NCBI GenBank assembly: GCA_015228995.1
Contig: JADGCM010000077.1
Location: forward strand, 1 to 8,078
From: Magnetococcales bacterium
Lineage (GTDB): Bacteria > Pseudomonadota > Magnetococcia > Magnetococcales > JADGCH01
Reading direction: 5' to 3'
DNA length: 8,078 nucleotides
A program made the translations under genes and the position numbers. Shown here in pieces: positions 1 to 5,441 of the stretch. Numbering within the stretch: the stretch's first letter is position 1; every line of letters begins with the position of its first letter. Under the pieces are notes generated by a model. It saw only the letters and a program-made list of their open reading frames with translations. It made no database searches and was not told where the DNA came from.

Positions 1-375
1 GCTTATGCCTTGATCAAGGTGATGTTTGTCAACCATCGCATTGCGCATTTCGATTTGATTGTCAACCAGGTCGATGCCACGGTTGCGGAACGAGAGGGCA
101 AGGAGGTCTACCGTGTCATTCACCAGACCGCTGAGCGGTTTCTCAATGTCGGGCTGCACTACATGGGCACTATTCCCCGTGACGACCAGCTGGCACGGGC
201 GGTACGCAACAACCAATGGAGCAGCGATACAGCACTCCCCTATATGCAGGTGTTCAAGCGGTTGGCTGACAATATCCTGCAGCTGCGGCAGATAAACCAA
301 TTGGAGGGCAATCGCCCGACATTTTTCTGGCGCCAAGTATTGGACGAACCACTGATGTCGGAATCGGCAGAATAG
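1..375 (+). CDS. fleN: FleN/FlhG flagellar number regulator, MinD-like ATPase, C-terminal part (5' truncated)
   Basis: This is the last 124 codons of a gene that begins before the window; the frame is open from base 1 and ends at TAG 373-375. The peptide starts AYALIKV and continues through FDLIVNQV and a TAERFL..GLHYMGTIPRDDQLARAV stretch. This matches the C-terminal third of FleN/FlhG/YlxH proteins, where the MinD-like fold ends with helices behind the dimer interface. The Walker A (deviant KGG) motif lies outside the window. In the family, FleN is a cytoplasmic ATPase that works with the SRP-like GTPase FlhF to set flagellar number and place, and in Pseudomonas it restrains the activator FleQ. 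The family call is supported by fliA starting 27 bases downstream, which is the classic flhF-fleN-fliA order. The TTG at base 10 is an internal leucine codon, not a start. The naming choice between FleN and FlhG is conventional. Confidence 0.88.
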   Translation, partial: AYALIKVMFVNHRIAHFDLIVNQVDATVAEREGKEVYRVIHQTAERFLNVGLHYMGTIPRDDQLARAVRNNQWSSDTALPYMQVFKRLADNILQLRQINQLEGNRPTFFWRQVLDEPLMSESAE

Positions 376-393
376 ATTGGGCAGATATAGATT

Positions 394-406
394 GAGGTAG
401 AGGTGA
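394..406 (+). promoter_or_regulatory. Two overlapping candidate Shine-Dalgarno sites for fliA
   Basis: GAGG at 394-397 lies 5 bases before GTG 403. A second, longer match, GAGGTGA at 400-406, precedes the in-frame ATG 415; the gap from its GAGG core is 11 bases. The GTG start therefore sits inside the second site. The two candidate products differ by only four residues (MTDS). Either start, or both, could be used. Confidence 0.5.
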
Positions 407-1176
407 CTGACAGCATGACCGATAACGTGGCCGGAACATGGCATGGGACCTCCCGCGATGAAGTGATTCTGCGCTATGCCCCGCTGGTCAAATATGTAGC
501 CAATCGTATCTGCATGCGACTGCCCAGTTCGGTTGATGTTGACGACCTCTACCAGGTCGGTATTTTAGGGCTGATTGACGCGGTGTCCAAGTTCGATCCG
601 GACCGTGGCATCAAGTTCCAGACTTATGCTGAGTTTCGGGTGCGCGGCGCTATCCTTGACGAATTACGGGCCATGGATTGGGTACCGCGTGCGATCCGCC
701 AGGCTGCTAGTCTAATTGAGGGAGCCTATCAAGAACTCGAATCTCACTACGGGCGTCCGGCAGAAGATCGTGATGTTGCGGTCAAACTGGGTATATCGCT
801 ACAAGAGCTATACGAGCAGCTGGACGAGATTCGTGGAGTATCGATTATTTCGTTGGAAGATTTGCGTCCTAACTCCGAAGATGAAGAGTGGGACTCTCTG
901 GATGTACTGGCTGACGATAATACGGTTGACCCAATTGAAAAATTGGGGTTGACGCAGCTGCGTGCTGTCTTGGGGCAGGCGATTGAGGGTCTGCCGGAAA
1001 AAGAGCGGCTGGTGATCACGCTTTACTACTTCGAAGAGTTGACGATGGGCGAGATTGGTGCCGTACTTAACCTAACTGAATCGCGTATTTCGCAGCTGCA
1101 TAGCAAGGCGACACTACGCATTCGCGCCCGCATGAACCGCGAGTTGATCCTCAAGAAAAAAAGAAGAGCTTCCTGA
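403..1176 (+). CDS. fliA: Flagellar sigma factor FliA (sigma-28)
   Basis: Predicted 257 residues, close to the usual 240-260 for FliA. Region 2 spans about residues 20-95 and contains YAPLVKYVANRI, VDVDDLYQVGILGLIDAVSKFD and the promoter-melting stretch FQTYAEFRVRGAILDELR-MDWVPR, all highly typical of the sigma-28 subfamily. Region 3 follows at about 95-145. Region 4 at about 190-245 carries LPEKERLVITLYYFEELTMGEIGAVLNLTESRISQLHSKA, with its helix-turn-helix at roughly 213-238. FliA directs RNA polymerase to late flagellar and chemotaxis promoters and is normally held by the anti-sigma factor FlgM, which is not in this window. The gene follows fleN by 27 bases and is probably in the same operon; no separate promoter fits in the gap. 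GTG 403 is given as the start, but ATG 415 (253 residues) is equally plausible. The C-terminus ends in a basic KKKRR tail. Confidence 0.95.
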   Translation: MTDSMTDNVAGTWHGTSRDEVILRYAPLVKYVANRICMRLPSSVDVDDLYQVGILGLIDAVSKFDPDRGIKFQTYAEFRVRGAILDELRAMDWVPRAIRQAASLIEGAYQELESHYGRPAEDRDVAVKLGISLQELYEQLDEIRGVSIISLEDLRPNSEDEEWDSLDVLADDNTVDPIEKLGLTQLRAVLGQAIEGLPEKERLVITLYYFEELTMGEIGAVLNLTESRISQLHSKATLRIRARMNRELILKKKRRAS

Positions 1177-1275
1177 GCATTGCAAAACCTACCCATTTAC
1201 GATGTGATACGCTACAATGCCCACGCAATGTTTGGCAGCGCAAGCTTAGATTGACACTCTAGTAGCGCACGTTCT

Positions 1276-1283
1276 GGGGGGGG
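1276..1283 (+). repeat. G8 homopolymer in the ribosome-binding position of the DUF2802 gene
   Basis: Eight consecutive G residues end one base before ATG 1285, and there is no ordinary AGGAGG-type site upstream. A run of G can pair partly with the CC of the anti-Shine-Dalgarno, but the spacing (one base) is far too short for a normal site. Homopolymer G or C runs of this length are known slippage sites in some bacteria. Whether this one varies cannot be told from a single sequence. Confidence 0.9.
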
Positions 1284-1284
1284 T

Positions 1285-1881
1285 ATGACAATCTGGAATT
1301 TCCTTGTCATTGTGTGCTTCATTGTTCTCTACATGGGCGTTGCCTTGGTGTTCCTGCAGGTGCGCCGATTGCAAGACGAGTGGCGTGTTGAGCGAGATCG
1401 TGCTCTAGAACAGCAGCAACAACCCGCCACGGTTTGCTGTGACGCGAGGCAGTTAGTAGAGCCGTTGTTGCAAGAGGTTGAGTCCATTGGGGAGCGTTGC
1501 AGCAGTGCGGTAGGAGAGGCCAGCAAACAGGGGTCTGCCGCTGTTCTTGGACGGATCATAGAACGGATTAATGCCTTGGAAGAACGCTTGCTGGTCGATA
1601 TAGAAAATATTCCGGATCGTATCAAACCAGAATTTGATGAGTTGCGTAGTGGCATTCGCTTGTTCGCGCGCCAGGAGGGTTCCGATCATGGTGCTCCGCC
1701 GGTATTGGGCTTTGACGATGCCTATCGTGAGGCGCGGCTGCTGTTGGGGCATGGCGTTGATGAGGAGCATGTCAGTTCCAGTACCGGTCTGACCGTGGAA
1801 GAGGTCGGGCTGATCAAGAGCATGTTATCGCGTGACAATCCCAAAGATCAGAGCCCCCCGATGATACACGATGATGTCTGA
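1285..1881 (+). CDS. Membrane-anchored DUF2802 family protein, flagellar-locus associated
   Basis: 198 residues. An N-terminal hydrophobic segment at about residues 3-24 (IWNFLVIVCFIVLYMGVALVF) looks like a single membrane anchor, with the following basic and charged stretch on the cytoplasmic side. Residues 25-135 are helical and charged, include a run of five glutamines, and could form a coiled coil. The C-terminal part, about 145-185 (AYREARLLLGHGVDEEHVSSSTGLTVEEVGLIKSML), resembles the short helix-turn-helix-like DUF2802 domain. The molecular role of that family is not known to me; its members often sit in flagellar and chemotaxis clusters, as in Pseudomonas near cheW. The start is well fixed: an in-frame stop lies at 1252-1254 and no other start codon occurs between it and ATG 1285. 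The gene is 108 bases after fliA and overlaps the next gene by one base. An unusual feature is the G8 run directly before the start. Confidence 0.8.
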   Translation: MTIWNFLVIVCFIVLYMGVALVFLQVRRLQDEWRVERDRALEQQQQPATVCCDARQLVEPLLQEVESIGERCSSAVGEASKQGSAAVLGRIIERINALEERLLVDIENIPDRIKPEFDELRSGIRLFARQEGSDHGAPPVLGFDDAYREARLLLGHGVDEEHVSSSTGLTVEEVGLIKSMLSRDNPKDQSPPMIHDDV

Positions 1882-3038
1882 TGGCCAGCGTTACCGCTCT
1901 TGCGCCTTCGCAACAGCCTTCACCACAATATAGCCTTCTATCTGTTACCTCCGCCGCCTCTGCACTGGACCTCGTTCAGCAGCTCAAGTTGGCGGTTGGC
2001 GATCTGTTCGTTGGCCGCGTCTTGAGTATCGACAGCAGCAGCGGTCAAGGGAGTTTGCGTCTGGCGGATGGTGCGGTAATCACCTTCGCCGGTGGCGCCA
2101 ATTTGGCCGCCGGAGCCCTTATGGTCGGTGATCGGGTCAGCTTGGAGGTGTCCCAGACCGTTCCCCAGGTTACCTTGCGTCTGGTTAGCAGTGAATCCTC
2201 CATGGCCACCCAACTGGCAGATAGCACCATCCAAACGGTGGCACGGGCCCCAGAGGCGTTGGTACGCTTGGTTAACCTACTCCAGACGCAGCAAGGTGGA
2301 CTGCCGGCGGCACAACGTTCGCAACTCATAAGAGCCGTACAGCAGAGCCTGCCCACACTGGAGGTAGAGCCGCTGTTGCAGGGCGATATGACGGCCGTGA
2401 CACAGCTGCTGAGTACGAGCCAGTTGATCACGGAGAGTAGTGACTCTATCCAACAATTGCGCTTGACATTGGCCCAGTTACAGACGGATATGGAGCAACT
2501 CCCCGACAGTGTGGTTGCGGGTAGTCGTAACGCCAACACTGCTCTGACCACAGTTCACACCACGTTGACGCAGCTGGGTGATCTGCTCTCCCTGCAGACA
2601 CTGCTGCCATCGCTATCGCTAACCGATCATGACGGTTCCGTGCTTGCCGGTTATCGTCTGTTCTTGTTGGATGACGGCGGTTGGGGAGAGGCGATCTGGC
2701 GTTATGGCAGTCGCTACCAGTCATCCAAGTCAGGCCAATCTCAGGACGAGGCCACTGAAATGGTGACGGTGATGCTGTCGTTGGCGATGACCGATTTAGG
2801 TCGGGTCCAGGCCCGCCTGTCGGCCGGTAACGGTCGATTACTGGTTGCCATTGCCGCCGAGGAAGAGCAAGGGTTGGCGGCATTGCGCCAGCAAATCGGC
2901 GAACTGCGCGGTCGGTTATTAGCGGCCGGTTTGCCATTACAGGCGATTGATCTACAACACCTCTCCAGCACCGCACTAGAAAGTGAGCGGCGGCGCATGC
3001 TCGGTGTGCTGGAAGAGGGCTTTGCCATCAAGGGGTAG
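1881..3038 (+). CDS. Flagellar hook-length control (FliK-like) domain protein
   Basis: 385 residues. The C-terminal region at about 289-360 (EMVTVMLSLAMTDLGRVQARL, then LRQQIGELRGRLLAAGLPLQAIDL) matches the Flg_hook/FliK C-terminal pattern: a 'LG.V.ARL' strand, a strand pair, then a helix with 'L...L...GL'. Residues about 36-102 (LAVGDLFVGRVLSID through GDRVSLEVSQTVPQVTLRL) look like a small beta-barrel, as in the N-terminal part of FliK-like proteins of polar-flagellum systems. The middle (about 110-235) is rich in Q, L, S and T and of low complexity, again FliK-like. FliK is a secreted ruler that stops hook growth and switches export specificity through FlhB. Whether this is the only FliK of the genome or a second paralogue cannot be told, so no symbol is assigned. 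ATG 1881 overlaps the preceding stop as TGATG, indicating translational coupling; no strong ribosome site is seen. Confidence 0.75.
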   Translation: MASVTALAPSQQPSPQYSLLSVTSAASALDLVQQLKLAVGDLFVGRVLSIDSSSGQGSLRLADGAVITFAGGANLAAGALMVGDRVSLEVSQTVPQVTLRLVSSESSMATQLADSTIQTVARAPEALVRLVNLLQTQQGGLPAAQRSQLIRAVQQSLPTLEVEPLLQGDMTAVTQLLSTSQLITESSDSIQQLRLTLAQLQTDMEQLPDSVVAGSRNANTALTTVHTTLTQLGDLLSLQTLLPSLSLTDHDGSVLAGYRLFLLDDGGWGEAIWRYGSRYQSSKSGQSQDEATEMVTVMLSLAMTDLGRVQARLSAGNGRLLVAIAAEEEQGLAALRQQIGELRGRLLAAGLPLQAIDLQHLSSTALESERRRMLGVLEEGFAIKG

Positions 3039-3097
3039 GCCGGTGTGGCGGCGCTGGCGTTAAGAATGGGCTAGGGACCAAGCTGTCATTTTTTCCA

Positions 3098-3126
3098 TTG
3101 CGCACAAGGGTGATGTTCTGTACAGT
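3098..3126 (+). promoter_or_regulatory. Candidate sigma-70 promoter of tRNA-Glu
   Basis: TTGCGC (3098-3103) and TACAGT (3121-3126) are separated by exactly 17 bases, giving 3/6 and 4/6 matches to the consensus boxes. Transcription would start near 3133, about 13 bases before the mature tRNA. The segment after the -10 box (GTCGCCG) is GC-rich, as in discriminators of stringently controlled stable-RNA promoters. The boxes are modest, so this remains a prediction. Confidence 0.4.
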
Positions 3127-3145
3127 GTCGCCGTGTTTACGGTAT

Positions 3146-3221
3146 GTCCTGTTCGTCTAGTGGCCTAGGACACTGGCCTTTCACGCCGGCAACACGGGTT
3201 CGATTCCCGTACAGGACGCCA
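3146..3221 (+). tRNA. tRNA-Glu (anticodon UUC)
   Basis: A full cloverleaf can be drawn over 76 bases. The acceptor stem GTCCTGT (3146-3152) pairs perfectly with ACAGGAC (3211-3217). The D-arm begins GTCT at 3155. The anticodon stem CTGGC (3173-3177) pairs with GCCGG (3185-3189), with one G-U pair, around loop CTTTCAC, giving anticodon TTC at 3180-3182 (reads GAA/GAG). The T-arm ACGGG-TTCGATT-CCCGT spans 3194-3210. G3218 is the discriminator base and CCA is encoded at 3219-3221. The D-loop motif AGTGGCCTAGGACA is characteristic of tRNA-Glu. It stands alone on the + strand between the flagellar genes and the convergent minus-strand genes. Confidence 0.97.
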
Positions 3222-3225
3222 CACC

Positions 3226-3250
3226 ACCTTGTAAAAGCAAGGTAATTTCT
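3226..3250 (+). terminator. Possible terminator after tRNA-Glu
   Basis: A perfect 6-bp stem, ACCTTG (3226-3231) with CAAGGT (3238-3243), closes a TAAAAG loop and is followed by AATTTCT. It begins 4 bases after the tRNA CCA end, which is a usual position. The stem is short and the U-tract broken, so termination may be weak or the hairpin may only guide 3' processing. Confidence 0.4.
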
Positions 3251-3262
3251 CAAACCTAGACT

Positions 3263-3302
3263 TTTAGGGGTACAGCTCCCCAAACGGGACGATATCATCC
3301 CG
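3263..3302 (-). terminator. Back-to-back inverted repeats in the convergent intergenic region; possible terminator of the minus-strand genes
   Basis: Reading the minus strand, CGGGATG (3302-3296) pairs with CGTCCCG (3291-3285) around a 4-base loop, with a T-G pair that on the other strand becomes a C-A mismatch; TTT follows. Immediately after it, TTTGGGG (3284-3278) can pair with CCCC and AAA (3270-3263, one bulged base). This region lies about 70 bases past the stop of the TPR-glycosyltransferase gene. The wobble pair favours function on the minus strand, but the T-run is only three bases, so the call is tentative. The remaining bases of 3222-3371 hold no gene that I can support. Confidence 0.35.
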
Positions 3303-3357
3303 AGTATTTCCGGACATCTGTCATATCGGCGCTGGGCTTCAACTATTCCAATAAAGA

Positions 3358-3371
3358 CATAATAAATTATG
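3358..3371. repeat. AT-rich 14-base inverted repeat next to the stop codon
   Basis: CATAAT-AA-ATTATG is a perfect 6-bp inverted repeat with a 2-base centre, ending one base before the stop codon (3374-3372) of the minus-strand gene. The two-base centre is too tight for a hairpin loop, so it may instead be a protein-binding palindrome or simply chance in AT-rich DNA. Confidence 0.5.
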
Positions 3372-5441
3372 CTAATCGACCACGGTTAGGTGTGGTGGCA
3401 CCTGTCCACGTAGTGCCTGTGCTAGGCGGGTGATCACCTCGCCCCAATCGCCTGGTATCTGTTGACGAAACAGACGTGCCGTGGGAAACCATGGCGTATG
3501 CTCACCTTGACGCAACCAGCGCCAGTCGGGCACATCCCCTAATAACACCCACAACGGCTGACCTAATGCCCCGGTCACATGGGCTACCGATCCATCGACA
3601 CAGATGACCAAATCGGTCAAGGAGATGATGGCCGCTGTGTCCATAAAATCGTGAATCTCTTCAGATAGATCAAGAATATCGGTACCAGGCAAACGCTGTA
3701 ACCACTGTGCCGGTGGTCCAACTTGTAGGCTGATCCATTCGACATCATCGACTGCGAATAGGGGTTGTAAGAGGAGGATGTCACGGATCGAGCGGTGAAA
3801 ATCACAGACATAACTCGCTGAAGAGGACCAAGCCAAGCCGACCCGTAGTGGACGTCTCTTGACTCCCAACCGCTGTTGCCAGTAGTGCTGGGCGCGGGCA
3901 TCAACGAACAGATAGGGGATGTTTTGCGGTACACTGTCCAAGTCGGTCTGGAATAGGTGGGGACAACATAACAGCGGTAAGTAGCCATCATGGTCTGGGT
4001 AAGGACCGCTGCGCAGACAAACCTGCTGTACTCCTGGTACAGTGCTAGCCAATGCCATACTGGAGGGATGAACAGCAGCAATCACCTCTACCCCCTGTTG
4101 GGCCAACAGGGTCGCGTAACGCAGATAGAGCAGCGAGTCGCCCACCCCCTGATCGGCAATCAGCAACAGCCGCTTGCCGATCGGTTGTTGACCATCCCAC
4201 GGGGGGTGACGGGGGTTGAGCGCCAGTCCAGCCATGATATGGTGGCGGCAAGATTCTTGATACCAACTCCAGGTTAGTTGTGGCCAACCATCCCGGTAGC
4301 GACCCAACGACAGTAACATAAAGGCGTGAATAAAAAAGGCATGGGAAGCGGGGGCGATGTCGATGGTATGACGAATACACGCAATGGCCTCATCAAAGCG
4401 ATTTTGTTCCCGCAATACAAATGCCAGCCCATTGGTGGCAGCAGCATCGGTGGGGGCCATGCTCACTGCTCGACGCAGGTAGTGTTCCAAACGGACAATG
4501 TGTGACTGGTAGAAATCGAGTGACGGGTTGCCCTGATAGGTATGGTTATACTGCCGATAGATAGCCGCTGTTAAATTAACCAAATAGTGGCCGGTGTTTG
4601 GGTCCAGCCGCACCGATTGTTCGTAACAAGGGATTGATTCGGACCAACGCTGTTGGTTTTCCATAATGAACCCGAGACTATGCCAGGCAGCCGCATAATT
4701 TGGCTGTTGGGCCAGGGCCAGACGGATACACTGCTCGGCTTGAATCAGATCACCGCGTTGTGACAGCACCAGTCCGAGGTAGTGCTGGGCGATGATGTGG
4801 TCGGGTTGTCTGGCAATCAGACCGACTAAGGCGAACAGCGCTGTGTCGAGCTGACCCTGATAATAAGACTGACTCCCCATCTGCCATAACTGGTCATCGG
4901 AGTGCTGGGATAGGTCCGCTATGGTTTGATAACAGGCGCTGGCATCTGCCCAAAGCCCCTGGCTAATCAGTAGCAGGCCCATTTGGATACGGGCCTCGAC
5001 ATGATCGGGTTGCAGCGCTAACACCCGGTTATAGCAATTTTGTGCAACTTGAAGAGAGGTCTCATCAGCAGCGCCACTTTTGGCCACCCGCATCAATGTT
5101 TGGATCAGCAGGCTGGCGATGGTGACATTATCCGGTTGCAAGGCCAGTGCGTACTCGTAATGTGCAATCGCTTGGGGTAACTTATCCTGACGTGACCACA
5201 CCGTGGCTAAATTATAATGGCCTTCGGCACAATGGCTGTTGCAATCGACCGCCTGCGCAAAACAAAACGCTGCCGCAACGAGGTGATTTCGGGCAAACTC
5301 CAGGGCGCCCAGATTATTCCAGGCATCGAAAACATCCGTCTCAATCGCCAGGGCACGGCGATAACAGCGCGCAGCATCGCCGTGACGACCCTGCACATGA
5401 TGGTCATGCCCTTGCTTCAGCCAATTTACCACGTTGTTCAA
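3372..5441 (-). CDS. TPR protein with C-terminal GT9/heptosyltransferase-like domain
   Basis: 689 residues. Residues about 1-385 are a superhelix of tetratricopeptide repeats; clear units end in A..LQPD, LALQPDHVEA, QQPNYAAAWHSLG and LDPNTGHYLVNL. The C-terminal half (about 415-680) starts with WDGQQPIGKRLLLIADQG and GDSLLYLRYATLLAQQG, followed by PYLFVDA, VGLAWSSSAS, RSIRDILLLQPLF, WISLQVG and DTAAIISLTDLVICVDGSVA, then PDWRW and SPWFP-like TPWFPTARLFRQ. This is the pattern of TPR proteins whose C-terminus resembles glycosyltransferase family 9. Members probably move a sugar from a nucleotide donor, with the TPRs holding the acceptor or a partner. The usual VDTS motif reads VDGS here (G617). 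No signal peptide is seen, so it is probably cytoplasmic. The start is TTG 5441, overlapping the upstream stop as TTGA. An in-frame stop lies shortly before it, with no ATG/GTG/TTG between, and the first TPR would be cut by starts much further in; GTG at codon 4 is an alternative. Confidence 0.8.
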   Translation of the reverse strand: MNNVVNWLKQGHDHHVQGRHGDAARCYRRALAIETDVFDAWNNLGALEFARNHLVAAAFCFAQAVDCNSHCAEGHYNLATVWSRQDKLPQAIAHYEYALALQPDNVTIASLLIQTLMRVAKSGAADETSLQVAQNCYNRVLALQPDHVEARIQMGLLLISQGLWADASACYQTIADLSQHSDDQLWQMGSQSYYQGQLDTALFALVGLIARQPDHIIAQHYLGLVLSQRGDLIQAEQCIRLALAQQPNYAAAWHSLGFIMENQQRWSESIPCYEQSVRLDPNTGHYLVNLTAAIYRQYNHTYQGNPSLDFYQSHIVRLEHYLRRAVSMAPTDAAATNGLAFVLREQNRFDEAIACIRHTIDIAPASHAFFIHAFMLLSLGRYRDGWPQLTWSWYQESCRHHIMAGLALNPRHPPWDGQQPIGKRLLLIADQGVGDSLLYLRYATLLAQQGVEVIAAVHPSSMALASTVPGVQQVCLRSGPYPDHDGYLPLLCCPHLFQTDLDSVPQNIPYLFVDARAQHYWQQRLGVKRRPLRVGLAWSSSASYVCDFHRSIRDILLLQPLFAVDDVEWISLQVGPPAQWLQRLPGTDILDLSEEIHDFMDTAAIISLTDLVICVDGSVAHVTGALGQPLWVLLGDVPDWRWLRQGEHTPWFPTARLFRQQIPGDWGEVITRLAQALRGQVPPHLTVVD

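Noticed and set aside
1233..1247. Sigma-54-like TGGCAG...GCTT motif upstream of the DUF2802 gene.
   Set aside because: The GG and GC elements are two bases too close for the fixed -24/-12 spacing.
1251..1279. Perfect TTGACA -35 box before the DUF2802 gene.
   Set aside because: At 16-18 bases downstream there is only CTGGGG-like sequence, not a -10 box. TACAAT at 1213-1218 also lacks a matching -35 box.
2045..2976. Long open frames on the minus strand opposite the FliK-like gene (168 and 176 codons).
   Set aside because: Their translations are rich in R, S, P and C with no recognisable domain, as expected for the antisense of a GC-rich coding region with a strong codon bias.
3039..3094. Possible terminator after the FliK-like gene: a 7-bp stem with two G-U pairs at 3039-3058, and a T6 run at 3089-3094.
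   Set aside because: The stem has no T-run behind it, and the T6 run has only a 4-bp stem (GGCT/AGCT) before it. The two halves are 30 bases apart and do not form one intrinsic terminator.
3146..3371. tRNA-Glu as an integration site for a genomic island carrying the minus-strand genes.
   Set aside because: No integrase gene and no repeat of the tRNA 3' end are visible in the window, and ettA is a core gene in the same operon direction.
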